DNA of 64,000 bases from Brevibacillus choshinensis. GTDB taxonomy: Bacteria; Bacillota; Bacilli; Brevibacillales; Brevibacillaceae. The stretch covers positions 1,313,890 through 1,377,889 of the forward strand of contig NZ_LJJB01000007.1 in assembly GCF_001420695.1 (NCBI RefSeq), in the 5' to 3' direction. The position numbers and the translations under genes were made by a program. Below, piece after piece: positions 52,292-60,036 of this stretch (position 1 is the stretch's first letter; each line of letters opens with the position of its first letter). The notes below the pieces were generated by a model. It ran no database searches. It was not told the DNA's origin and was given only the letters and a program-made list of their open reading frames with translations.

Positions 52292-53269
52292 ATGGAAGAC
52301 GTACTGATCGTGGGTGCAGGTCCTTGTGGGCTGGCAGCAGCGATAGCTTGCAAGAGAGCGGGTCTAAACCCGATTAACATAGAAAAAGGTTCGTTGGTCC
52401 ACTCCATTTACAGATATCCTACGTACATGATTTTTCACAGTACGGCAGAGCTTTTGGAAATCGGAGGGATTCCTTTCACGACTCCTCATGAAAAACCGAC
52501 ACGCCAAGAGGCACTTCAGTACTATCGGTTGGTGGCGGAGCGAGAACAGCTCCGGATCAAAAGCTTTGAGACAGTGACTACAACGAAACAAACTGATAAT
52601 GGCTTTCACGTTACGACAGCCGATCGCTTTGGAGAGACGCATACATACGATACAAAGAATCTCATTATTGCGACGGGCTATTTTGACAATCCAAATCGGC
52701 TGAATGTTTCGGGGGAGGACCTCCCGAAAGTATCTTCCTTTTACAAGGAGGCGCATCCCTATGCGGGACTGCGTGTAGCGATTGTAGGGGGTAATAACTC
52801 AGCTGTAGATGCTGCGATGGAGCTGGAGCGTGCAGGAGCAGAAGTGACAGTGATCTGTCGGCGAACAGAGTTGTCTGAAAAAGTAAAAGCATGGACGCGC
52901 CCCGTGTTCGAAAGCTTGATCAACAAAGGACGAATCCGCATGATGTTCGGCTCCGTGGTAGAGTCGATCCAGGAGCGGAGCATCCGGGTGAAAACGGGTG
53001 AAGAGATCGTTGAATTGGAAAACGACCAAGTCTTTGCTCTGATCGGATACCGCCCGGATCGATCTTTTTTACAATCCCTTGGGGTAGAGATCGATCCAGA
53101 GACGGGTACACCACAGCATCATCCAGAAACCAAGGAAACGAACGTGCCGGGTTTGTACATCGCAGGAGTGATTGCGGCGGGACATCGCGCGAATGCCATC
53201 TTTATCGAAAATGGCAGATTCCACGGCGAAGGAATCGCCCGCCACATCACGTCACGTTTGGCACGATAA
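52292..53269 (+). CDS. ypdA: YpdA-type bacillithiol disulfide reductase
   Basis: A 325-residue FAD-dependent oxidoreductase of the YpdA (Bdr) family. The FAD-binding GxGxxG is at the N-terminus (VLIVGAGPCGLAAAIACKR), followed by the family segment IYRYPTYMIFHSTAELLEI, a second nucleotide fold (VAIVGGNNSAVDAAMELERAG) and the terminal VIAAGHRANAIFIENGR. It uses NADPH to reduce oxidised bacillithiol, which implies a bacillithiol-making Firmicute. Frame is open from 52118, but CGAGGCGGGAG selects ATG 52292. The HIT gene converges on it with a one-base gap. Confidence 0.9.
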   Translation: MEDVLIVGAGPCGLAAAIACKRAGLNPINIEKGSLVHSIYRYPTYMIFHSTAELLEIGGIPFTTPHEKPTRQEALQYYRLVAEREQLRIKSFETVTTTKQTDNGFHVTTADRFGETHTYDTKNLIIATGYFDNPNRLNVSGEDLPKVSSFYKEAHPYAGLRVAIVGGNNSAVDAAMELERAGAEVTVICRRTELSEKVKAWTRPVFESLINKGRIRMMFGSVVESIQERSIRVKTGEEIVELENDQVFALIGYRPDRSFLQSLGVEIDPETGTPQHHPETKETNVPGLYIAGVIAAGHRANAIFIENGRFHGEGIARHITSRLAR

Positions 53270-53270
53270 A

Positions 53271-53609
53271 TTACATGGTCCACTCCAGTTGCTTGCCACC
53301 GATCAAGTGGTAATGCAGGTGAAATACCGTTTGTTGGCCGTGTTTGCCAATATTCGTGATGACACGGAATCCGGGATCTTTTACTCCCATCGTTTCTGCT
53401 ACCTTTTGCAGAGCGATGTGGAGATGACCGATCAATTCCTTGTCCTCTGGTTCAATTGCCAGTAGGGATTGAATGTGCTTTTTCGGGATCATCAGGACGT
53501 GTACAGGGGCAATCGGATTAATGTCATGAAAGGCTACGACATGCTCGTCCTCATACACTTTTTTCGAAGGCAATTCACCGTTTGCGATTTTGCAAAAAAT
53601 GCAGTCCAT
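53271..53609 (-). CDS. hit: HIT family nucleotide hydrolase
   Basis: A 112-residue histidine-triad protein. The N-terminal Cys pair DCIFCKIANGELPSKKVYED is typical, as are HDINPIAPVHVLMIPKKHI and the triad FHLHYHLIGG. It hydrolyses adenosine phosphoramidates or similar dinucleotides in the cytoplasm. The start chosen is the Met before DCIFC; an in-frame ATG four codons upstream lies directly on the ribosome site (GGAAAGG). No terminator lies between it and the convergent ypdA gene. Confidence 0.93.
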   Translation of the reverse strand: MDCIFCKIANGELPSKKVYEDEHVVAFHDINPIAPVHVLMIPKKHIQSLLAIEPEDKELIGHLHIALQKVAETMGVKDPGFRVITNIGKHGQQTVFHLHYHLIGGKQLEWTM

Positions 53610-53648
53610 CGTTCTCGACATCCTTTCCAATAGGGAAGTAATAGGGGT

Positions 53649-53683
53649 AAAGCCTACTTCGGCATGCAAGTAGGCTTTACCTT
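53649..53683. terminator. strong hairpin between the HIT and small membrane protein genes
   Basis: GTAAAGCCTACTT and AAGTAGGCTTTAC form a perfect 13-base stem with a 9-base loop. On the plus strand it is followed by CTTTCTTT; on the minus strand there is no T-run. It may stop or attenuate read-through between the two minus-strand genes. Confidence 0.55.
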
Positions 53684-53699
53684 TCTTTGGTTGGATGAT

Positions 53700-53807
53700 T
53701 TATCTGGCCAATTGTTTGTACATCCAAAAATACAGAAACAGAATGAGAATCGCAAAGAGAATGGCGTACGAAGGTGTACAAGAAGTGAGGACGAATGGTT
53801 GACCCAT
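53700..53807 (-). CDS. 35-residue membrane protein
   Basis: A short minus-strand frame starting at ATG 53807 and ending at TAA 53700. It has a polar N-terminus (MGQPFVLTSCTPS) and a single membrane helix (YAILFAILILFLYFWMY), then KQLAR. TATAAT lies about 15 bases before the ATG on that strand, which suggests either a very short leader or a different start. The layout resembles tiny sporulation or stress membrane proteins of Bacilli, but I cannot assign a family. Only a weak ribosome site is visible. Confidence 0.45.
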   Translation of the reverse strand: MGQPFVLTSCTPSYAILFAILILFLYFWMYKQLAR

Positions 53808-53875
53808 TCAACCTGTACATTATAATCCCGAAGGCTGAAAAAGAGTAGAAGGAAGTTTAATTACACTAAAAATAA

Positions 53876-54289
53876 CTATTCGGATGCTATTTTAGACTCG
53901 TCCATAAAGAGCACATTCCACCGATGCCCATCCAAATCTGCGAATCCAGCGCCGTACATCCAGCCTTGATCCTGTGGCTTGGCATAAATGGTGCCCCCAG
54001 CAGTCACGACCTTGTCCAAAAGCGAATCTACGTCTTCTTTGCTTTGCGCATCAATGGAAATCAGTATTTGTGTAGCTTTGGTCGCATCTGGAATCTCATT
54101 TCTGGTAAATTGTGTAAACGTAGACTCAGGAAAAAGCATCACGACGAATTGTTTTTCTCCGATGAAGAGACTTGCCTGTTGATCGTTGTCGCCAAATCGA
54201 GGATTCAAGGAAAAGCCGATCTCGGTGAAAAATTGTTTGGATTTTTGGACATCCTTCACGGGTAGATTCAGCCAAATTTCTTTCGTCAT
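53876..54289 (-). CDS. VOC family (glyoxalase-like) protein
   Basis: A 137-residue vicinal-oxygen-chelate protein built from two beta-alpha-beta-beta-beta units. Unit one is IWLNLPVKDVQKSKQFFTEI with SLFIGEKQFVVMLFPES, and unit two is TQILISIDAQSKEDVDSLLD with GAGFADLDGHRWNVLFMD. Homologues include lactoylglutathione lyase-like and antibiotic-binding proteins; the substrate is not clear. GAGGAG fits ATG 54289. It is divergent from the MerR regulator gene. Confidence 0.87.
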   Translation of the reverse strand: MTKEIWLNLPVKDVQKSKQFFTEIGFSLNPRFGDNDQQASLFIGEKQFVVMLFPESTFTQFTRNEIPDATKATQILISIDAQSKEDVDSLLDKVVTAGGTIYAKPQDQGWMYGAGFADLDGHRWNVLFMDESKIASE

Positions 54290-54404
54290 TTGCTCATTCT
54301 CCTCATCCATTTCACTATAATCATTCTATTGAATTATATAGCAATTCGCTTTGATAATAAAAGAAAAAATGGTATACTTTCCCACTATTCAAGTTGTCTT
54401 CTAG

Positions 54405-54435
54405 TTGACTCTCCACTTAGGGGAGCCATTATCCT
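54405..54435 (+). promoter_or_regulatory. MerR-type promoter with 19-base spacer and dyad
   Basis: TTGACT (54405) and TATCCT (54430) are separated by 19 bases. The spacer contains CTCC-ACTTAG-GGGAG, an inverted repeat. Overlong spacers with a dyad are the hallmark of promoters controlled by MerR proteins, and the next gene encodes one. Confidence 0.65.
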
Positions 54436-54458
54436 GTGTCTTGTGGAGGTGAGTAAGC

Positions 54459-55202
54459 ATGCTGTATACGGTAAAAGAAGTGTCATCGTTGTCCAACGTC
54501 ACTATTAAAACGTTGCATCATTACCACAAAATCGGACTTCTCTTGCCGCAGCAAATGAGTGAAGCGGGATACCGATTGTACGGAACGGCAGAATTGGAGC
54601 GACTGCAGCAAATCCTGTTTTACCGAGAGCTGGATTTCTCACTAGTGCAAATCAAGCAATTGCTGGACCGAGATGTGGAGCGATCCGGTATCTTGTCCGA
54701 ACAAAGGATATTGCTAATGAAAAAAGCAGGTAGATTGGAAACGATCATGGAGACGTTGGAAAAATCAATTCGGGCGATGGAGGTAGGAGATTGTATGGAA
54801 AAGCAAGAGTTATTTACAGGCTTTGCAAATGAAAAAGAATGGGAGCAAGCGCTTCAGGAGCAAAAAGACTATTTGCGAGACACGTATCAGTTCGACCTGA
54901 ATACGGATACGATGGATGTGCAGGAAATGAACGCGCAAGCCAAAGAGGCGGTTTCCTTCATGACAGATATGGCGAGTGCCCTGGTAGCTGGTATCAAACA
55001 TACGGATGGGAGAGTGAGTATGCTCATCGACGAGCATCTCGCTTTTCTGAACCAGAATGGACATCCCGTTACCCCTCAGGACTTTGCCAATCAAGCGCGC
55101 TTTTTCCTACAGGACGATTTTCACCTCGGTATGCTCGAAGGCCAGCAGACAGGTTTGGCATACTATTTAACAGCAGCAGCGGAGGCATTCGCCGAGAGGT
55201 AA
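54459..55202 (+). CDS. TipA-like MerR-family regulator
   Basis: A 247-residue regulator. The N-terminal MerR winged helix is YTVKEVSSLSNVTIKTLHHY followed by EAGYRLYGTAELERLQQI, then a coiled-coil dimerisation helix (residues 76-110). The C-terminal domain, about residues 115-247, is TipAS-like (EWEQALQEQKDYLRDTYQFD, ... HPVTPQDFANQARFFLQDDF), which traps thiopeptide-like drugs in TipAL. It is probably an autoregulated drug sensor, as the upstream promoter has a 19-base spacer. The start is ATG 54459 after GTGGAGGTGAG. Confidence 0.9.
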   Translation: MLYTVKEVSSLSNVTIKTLHHYHKIGLLLPQQMSEAGYRLYGTAELERLQQILFYRELDFSLVQIKQLLDRDVERSGILSEQRILLMKKAGRLETIMETLEKSIRAMEVGDCMEKQELFTGFANEKEWEQALQEQKDYLRDTYQFDLNTDTMDVQEMNAQAKEAVSFMTDMASALVAGIKHTDGRVSMLIDEHLAFLNQNGHPVTPQDFANQARFFLQDDFHLGMLEGQQTGLAYYLTAAAEAFAER

Positions 55203-55221
55203 ACGTCTCTAGCAAATAGAG

Positions 55222-55261
55222 CAAAAAGCCCAGGCCATGTGTTGCGGCTCGGGCTTTTTGC
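55222..55261 (+). terminator. intrinsic terminator after the MerR gene
   Basis: AAAAAGCCC-AGGCC pairs with GGCTCGGGCTTTTT (one bulge or mismatch), followed by T-rich sequence. It may also serve the convergent gene. Confidence 0.78.
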
Positions 55262-55276
55262 CATGGTTATCAAATT

Positions 55277-56572
55277 TCACCTTTCTTTTGAAAAGACCTT
55301 CTCCAAAAATTGCAGAACTTCTCTCCACGAGTGCTCACTCGCATAGGCATTGTTTTTGGCTGTACCGCCATTTAATTGGACTCGCGTCGTGGGAATATAG
55401 GGAAAGCGGATCGAGTGTCCCGTATCTTCATAACGCAGATGAACGACATCGTGAGCGAAGCCCTTTTCACGTAATCGAGAAACCATCTGATCGCAGTGCT
55501 CAGCTGCTGGCCACCAATGGTCGTCATCTGAAGACAACAGCATGATCGGTCCATTGATTCGTTCGATTGGAATGGTGGCTTCCTCTAGCCAATTACACGC
55601 TTTCCACGTTTCGGCATGGATGTGGTCGATTCGCTGTCCCGCTTGGAGAAGCGCATCGGCTTCATCGGACTGCGCTTCGGTCCAGTGAACATAAGGGAGA
55701 GGCTCTCCACGGAATGACCAGGAAGACTGCGGTGCAAATAGATCCGATCCAGCAATTTCGTTGCTGCTTCCGATACTTACGGTAGAGCTGGGACTGGAGG
55801 CGATGACTGCTCGTACTTCTGGATCCAATGCACCGATGACGAGGGCCAATTCAGCCCCTTTTGATCGTCCAAAGACGGTAATTTTTTCAGGATTCACCTG
55901 TGGCTGTTCCTTCAGCCAACGAATGGCATTCTGTATGTACTCCAGAGGAATTTGGCGGATATCGTCCGGGAGATCATCGCACTGAAAATAAGCGAGTGCC
56001 AGGGAAGGGTAGCCGTGGGACGCAAACAAAGCAGCAAATTGCGAGCAAGAGCCAATTCCACCTTCACTTCCTCCCAAGACGAGAATAGCTGGACGCTGCT
56101 CCGCTTGAGGATCATAAAAGTATTGGCCGACGAGACCGTTGTCACGGATTTTCTTGATCGAGACTTCAGGAGAGACAAAGATACGGGTGATAGAGGCCCT
56201 TGCAACAGGCTTCTCGTGTACCTCAGCGGTTAAATGAATCTCTGTGGAGCGCGGAGCAAATTCAAAGGTATCGAGTGAATAAGGACTGAAAAAACGCTGG
56301 GTCTGTACATGCATAGACCAAAACAATCCCATAGGATCAATTCCTTCATAGGTGCCGAAAAGAGGGGCTTGGGATACGAGATCGACATTGCCTTCGTCAT
56401 CCGCTTGGAAAATGGCGTGAGAAGAGGCAGTCAGTTCTCCACCTGGCAAACCATCAGTCAGGGTAGCATGGAGGGTGATCAATTGATGCGGAATAAAGCC
56501 GCTCAACGTAATGTGGACTGGAACGTCTAGTAAGGCAGTTGATGGGGTGACATCAATCTGTGGTTGCATCAT
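55277..56572 (-). CDS. BAAT-family acyl-CoA thioesterase / acyltransferase
   Basis: A roughly 431-residue protein of the acyl-CoA thioester hydrolase/bile-acid-CoA:amino-acid acyltransferase family. The N-terminal immunoglobulin-like domain (IDVTPSTALLDVPVHITLSG) is followed by an alpha/beta hydrolase with VLGGSEGGIGS, the nucleophile elbow FGRSKGAELALVIGA, Asp in SSDDDHWWP and His in DTGHSIRFPY. It hydrolyses an acyl-CoA or related ester in the cytoplasm. ATG 56572 is preferred (GGGAG 12 bases before); TTG 56581 is an alternative. It is divergent from the Rrf2 regulator, whose operator is close. Confidence 0.88.
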   Translation of the reverse strand: MMQPQIDVTPSTALLDVPVHITLSGFIPHQLITLHATLTDGLPGGELTASSHAIFQADDEGNVDLVSQAPLFGTYEGIDPMGLFWSMHVQTQRFFSPYSLDTFEFAPRSTEIHLTAEVHEKPVARASITRIFVSPEVSIKKIRDNGLVGQYFYDPQAEQRPAILVLGGSEGGIGSCSQFAALFASHGYPSLALAYFQCDDLPDDIRQIPLEYIQNAIRWLKEQPQVNPEKITVFGRSKGAELALVIGALDPEVRAVIASSPSSTVSIGSSNEIAGSDLFAPQSSWSFRGEPLPYVHWTEAQSDEADALLQAGQRIDHIHAETWKACNWLEEATIPIERINGPIMLLSSDDDHWWPAAEHCDQMVSRLREKGFAHDVVHLRYEDTGHSIRFPYIPTTRVQLNGGTAKNNAYASEHSWREVLQFLEKVFSKER

Positions 56573-56663
56573 GACAGACAAACACTCCCTTATTCAAAAT
56601 ATGGGAATCAGGAACAAGACCATTATAGTAGAGTTTAAAAAAGCACAGGGAATGAAGTTGTGA

Positions 56664-56723
56664 CAGTTCCTGAAACTTAACAGTACCTGCAACTTGACTT
56701 CCTATAAAAGGTGTAACTATAAT
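56664..56723 (+). promoter_or_regulatory. promoter and direct repeats before the Rrf2 gene
   Basis: CAGTTCCTGAAACTT (56664) and CAGTACCTGCAACTT (56681) are 15-base direct repeats with a 17-base period. The second ends in TTGACT (-35, 56694), and TATAAT lies at 56718 with an 18-base spacer. A repressor bound there would block the promoter. Confidence 0.65.
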
Positions 56724-56747
56724 CATTACAACGAAAGGGTGACCCTT

Positions 56748-57185
56748 ATGAAAATCAGTAGCCGTTTTTCCGTCGCTGTCCACATCTTGTCGCTTCTTTC
56801 CATTGATTCGACTTCACATAATACTTCGGAATGGATCGCGGGCAGTGTCAATACCAATCCTGTGATTATCCGCCGTGTTTTGGGGCAATTAAAGAAAGCA
56901 GGACTGGCAAATGTCCGTTCAGGGACAGGTGGAGCTAATCTCGCGAAAGATCTGAAGGAAATTACTTTGCTCGATGTCTACCGTGCAGTGGATGTAGTGG
57001 AGGAGGGCCATCTCTTTCACATTCATGAGCAACCCAACCCCCAATGCCCAGTAGGTGCCAATATTCAATTTGTACTGGAGCTGATCTTGACACGCGCACA
57101 AAACGCAATGGAAGAGATTCTTGGCAACGTAACCATGGAGCATCTCGTTACGGATCTGAGGCATCAGATTGCAGCAAATGAATAA
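56748..57185 (+). CDS. Rrf2-family transcriptional regulator (YwnA-like)
   Basis: A 145-residue Rrf2-type winged-helix regulator. The DNA-binding domain is ISSRFSVAVHILSLLS, EWIAGSVNTNPVIIRRVLGQLKKAG and the wing VRSGTGGANLAKDLKEITL. The dimer helix contains one cysteine (NPQCPVGANIQF), so it lacks the three-Cys cluster of IscR and may sense redox through a single thiol, as in YwnA/SaiR-type members. The start is ATG 56748; AAAGGGTGA is the ribosome site. It is probably autoregulated through the repeats in its promoter and may also control the divergent acyl hydrolase gene. Confidence 0.88.
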   Translation: MKISSRFSVAVHILSLLSIDSTSHNTSEWIAGSVNTNPVIIRRVLGQLKKAGLANVRSGTGGANLAKDLKEITLLDVYRAVDVVEEGHLFHIHEQPNPQCPVGANIQFVLELILTRAQNAMEEILGNVTMEHLVTDLRHQIAANE

Positions 57186-57280
57186 CGATCTGTCAGCTAC
57201 CCCTGACCGTGGGAGGGATCCCCTGTGTCGTGTCGTATGATATAGAGGAGTGAAACCTACGTATCGGGGGGCGGATATGA

Positions 57281-58702
57281 GTGACATTGCCTAACATGAT
57301 TCAACCGATCAACACCTATCTTCGTCCGATTGACACCTTGGAGGATGCCGCACGCGTCATGCTAGAGACGCGTCTAGATGTCCTGCCTGTAGGTGATGAC
57401 CAGGGACGGCTGGTAGGTGTTTTTTCGCGAAGCTCTCTGTACCGCATGATCTTGGAAAAATTGCCATCACATACGTCAATAACTGCATTTGTAAAAACAG
57501 AGGCGGTCACGACACAGCTCGAGAGACTGGATCACATCACGTTCGAGGAGCTGGAGCAAGTCATTCAGAACAGCCAGGTCGGCTCCAGCATTATCATTGA
57601 CCGAGAGCGGAGAATTATAGGCATTCTCACCAAATCAAAAGTGGTAAATGCATTAGTAGAGTCAAAGAATGATTTGAGAGAGCAATTGGAAGCGATCCTG
57701 CAATCAGCCACACCCGTAGAGGAAAGCGTGGTTCGCATTCATGATAAATCAGTATCCAAACCTTACCATCAAGCGACGTATCACTGGGAACATATCCTCA
57801 CGCGAGATAAGTCTATGAAACTGCTGATCTCTTCGGCACAAAAGGCAGCACGAAGAATTACGTCCGTCCTCTTACGGGGGGAGAGCGGTACGGGTAAAGA
57901 GCTGTTTGCGCATGCATTACACAATGCAAGCAAGCGTTCTTCAGGCCCGTTTGTGACGATCAACTGCGCCTCCGTGCCAGAACATTTACTCGAAGCAGAG
58001 TTTTTTGGATATGAGAATGGCGCCTTTACGGGAGCGGATCGGTCAGGTCGTATGGGGAAGCTGGAGCTAGCACATGGAGGGACGCTCTTTCTCGATGAGA
58101 TAGGGGATATGGCGCTGCATCTTCAAGCCAAGCTCTTGCGAGTAATTGAAGGAAAGGAGTTTTATCGCGTCGGTGGGACAAAGCCGATTCAGGTAGACGT
58201 TCGGATTGTTTCTGCGACGAATGCTCCTCTCGAGCAAATGATTGTGCAGAAAACCTTTCGCGAAGAACTCTATTATCGACTCCATGTGATTACGCTATCT
58301 ATTCCGCCTCTACGTGCTCGTCCAAACGATATCCTGTTGTTAGCGAATACCTTTATCAAGCAATTGAATCCGGTCTTAGAAACAGCGGTGACAGGAATCG
58401 AGGAATCGGTGCAAAAGGTTCTTTATCATTACGAGTGGCCAGGAAATATTCGACAGCTGCGTAATGCTATCGAGCGAGGCATGATCATGGCGGAGAAGGG
58501 AAAAATCTCGTTTGCCGATCTCCCGGGTGAATTGTTGGGAAAGGCGACAGAAATCCATGGAAAAACGATCGTGCAGGCTGCCGAAAAGACAGAAATCGAG
58601 CGTGCGCTTCGCGAGACTTATGGAAACAAAGTGAAAGCGGCACGCCTTTTAGGGATCAGCAGGTCTGTTCTTTACGAAAAATTGAAAAAATTCCAGATGT
58701 AG
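57281..58702 (+). CDS. sigma-54-dependent activator with CBS domains
   Basis: A 473-residue enhancer-binding protein. The N-terminal part is a pair of CBS domains (TLEDAARVMLETRLDVLPVG and LVGVFSRSSLYRM, then RIIGILTKSKVV), which bind adenine nucleotides. The AAA+ domain (about 175-405) has Walker A GESGTGKE, the sigma-54 contact loop GAFTGADRSG (GAFTGA), Walker B GGTLFLDEIGDM and the arginine-finger region. A Fis-type helix-turn-helix (NKVKAARLLGISRSVLYEKL) ends the protein. The start is GTG 57281 (TTG 57287 or ATG 57296 possible). It precedes a sigma-54 promoter and the acyl-CoA degradation operon, its probable target. Confidence 0.93.
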   Translation: MTLPNMIQPINTYLRPIDTLEDAARVMLETRLDVLPVGDDQGRLVGVFSRSSLYRMILEKLPSHTSITAFVKTEAVTTQLERLDHITFEELEQVIQNSQVGSSIIIDRERRIIGILTKSKVVNALVESKNDLREQLEAILQSATPVEESVVRIHDKSVSKPYHQATYHWEHILTRDKSMKLLISSAQKAARRITSVLLRGESGTGKELFAHALHNASKRSSGPFVTINCASVPEHLLEAEFFGYENGAFTGADRSGRMGKLELAHGGTLFLDEIGDMALHLQAKLLRVIEGKEFYRVGGTKPIQVDVRIVSATNAPLEQMIVQKTFREELYYRLHVITLSIPPLRARPNDILLLANTFIKQLNPVLETAVTGIEESVQKVLYHYEWPGNIRQLRNAIERGMIMAEKGKISFADLPGELLGKATEIHGKTIVQAAEKTEIERALRETYGNKVKAARLLGISRSVLYEKLKKFQM

Positions 58703-58704
58703 AT

Positions 58705-58731
58705 CTGTCCGGTATGCCGGACAGTTTTTTT
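58705..58731 (+). terminator. intrinsic terminator after the CBS-AAA+ activator gene
   Basis: CTGTCCGG-TATG-CCGGACAG is a perfect 8-base stem followed by seven T. Confidence 0.92.
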
Positions 58732-58795
58732 ATTTTGTTTACACCTACGGACAGTGAGAAGGTCGCTGTTCCTTCATTTAGGGGTTTTTTTTGCA

Positions 58796-58812
58796 TTGGC
58801 AACGAAATTGCA
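58796..58812 (+). promoter_or_regulatory. sigma-54 (-24/-12) promoter of the acyl-CoA operon
   Basis: TTGGCAA-CGAAA-TTGCA matches TTGGCAC-N5-TTGCW with one difference and correct spacing. It lies 57 bases before the thiolase start. An imperfect inverted repeat (GGACAG...CTGTTCC, 58749-58773) lies just upstream and may be an activator site. Confidence 0.8.
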
Positions 58813-58868
58813 ATACCTAGCAAAGGTAGACATAGAAATAAGCGTGAGGAAAAGGGAGGATGATGAGA

Positions 58869-60023
58869 GTGGCACGTGAGGTCGTGATTGTTGAAGCGGT
58901 ACGTACGCCAATCGGCAAGAGGAACGGATTATTGAGCGGAACACGTCCCGATGAATTGGCAGCAGAGGTCTTGCGTGAGGTGGTGAATCGTGCGGGAATT
59001 CAGGCTGAGCTGGTGGAGGACGTGATCCTCGGTTGCGTATCGCAAGTATCGGAACAAGCAGGAGATATTGCCCGTATCGCAGCTTTGATCGCTGGGTTTC
59101 CCATTGAAGTACCAGGGACGACGATCGACCGACAATGTGGTTCCAGTCAACAAGCTGTTCATTTCGCGGCACAGGCGATTTTGAGCGGGGATATGGACGT
59201 AGTGATCGCAGGCGGGGTCGAGAGCATGAGCCGTGTCCCAATGGGTTCTACCAGCCAGGGGGCAAAACGAAGTGAAAAGCTGACCGCCCAATACGAGCTG
59301 ATCAATCAGGGGTTATCAGCAGAGCGAATCTCCGAAAAGTGGGGTTTCTCACGTACGCAACTGGATGAGTATTCGGCAGAAAGCCATCTGCGAGCGCTCC
59401 GGGCACAAGAAGAAGGACGCTTTGAGAGAGAAATCTTGCCGCTCACCGTGACACTGCCTGATGGGACACAGACACGGATGACCCAGGATGAAGGACCGCG
59501 TAAAGGCTCGACAGTAGAAAAGCTGGGGACGCTCAAGCCGTCTTTTCAGGAGGATGGACGGATCCACGCGGGGAACGCGAGCCAAATCAGCGATGGGGCG
59601 GCTGCGATCTTGCTCATGTCGCGGGAAAAGGCAGAGAGTCTGGGACTCAAACCTCGCGCTAGGGTAGTAGCACGCTCAGTGGTGGGATCTGACCCGACTT
59701 TGATGCTGACAGGTCCCATTGCCGCAACGCAAAAAGTATTGAAAAAAGCAGGTCTGACGATAGAAGACATGGATCTGTACGAGGTCAACGAGGCATTTGC
59801 TCCGGTTCCACTCTGCTGGATGGTCGATATGGAGGCGGACCCGAGCAAGCTCAATACGAACGGAGGAGCGATTGCGCTCGGACATCCGCTTGGAGCTAGC
59901 GGAGCACGTGTCATGGTGACACTGCTGCACGAGCTGGAGCGCACGGGCAAACGCTACGGATTGCAAGCTATCTGCGAAGGTATGGGGATGGCGAATGCCA
60001 CCATCATCGAGCGGTTGGACTAG
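58869..60023 (+). CDS. thiolase family acetyl-CoA acyltransferase
   Basis: A 384-residue thiolase. The acylated nucleophile is Cys90 (TIDRQCGSSQQA). The other catalytic parts are NEAFAPVPLCW, the His motif GGAIALGHPLGASGARV and the final CEGMGMANA with the second Cys. It splits a 3-ketoacyl-CoA into acetyl-CoA and a shortened acyl-CoA. GTG 58869 is 9 bases after GGGAGG; ATG 58863 and 58860 are closer than usual. First gene of the sigma-54-linked operon and followed closely by the CoA-transferase. Confidence 0.92.
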   Translation: MAREVVIVEAVRTPIGKRNGLLSGTRPDELAAEVLREVVNRAGIQAELVEDVILGCVSQVSEQAGDIARIAALIAGFPIEVPGTTIDRQCGSSQQAVHFAAQAILSGDMDVVIAGGVESMSRVPMGSTSQGAKRSEKLTAQYELINQGLSAERISEKWGFSRTQLDEYSAESHLRALRAQEEGRFEREILPLTVTLPDGTQTRMTQDEGPRKGSTVEKLGTLKPSFQEDGRIHAGNASQISDGAAAILLMSREKAESLGLKPRARVVARSVVGSDPTLMLTGPIAATQKVLKKAGLTIEDMDLYEVNEAFAPVPLCWMVDMEADPSKLNTNGGAIALGHPLGASGARVMVTLLHELERTGKRYGLQAICEGMGMANATIIERLD

Positions 60024-60036
60024 AGGAGGAAGCAGC

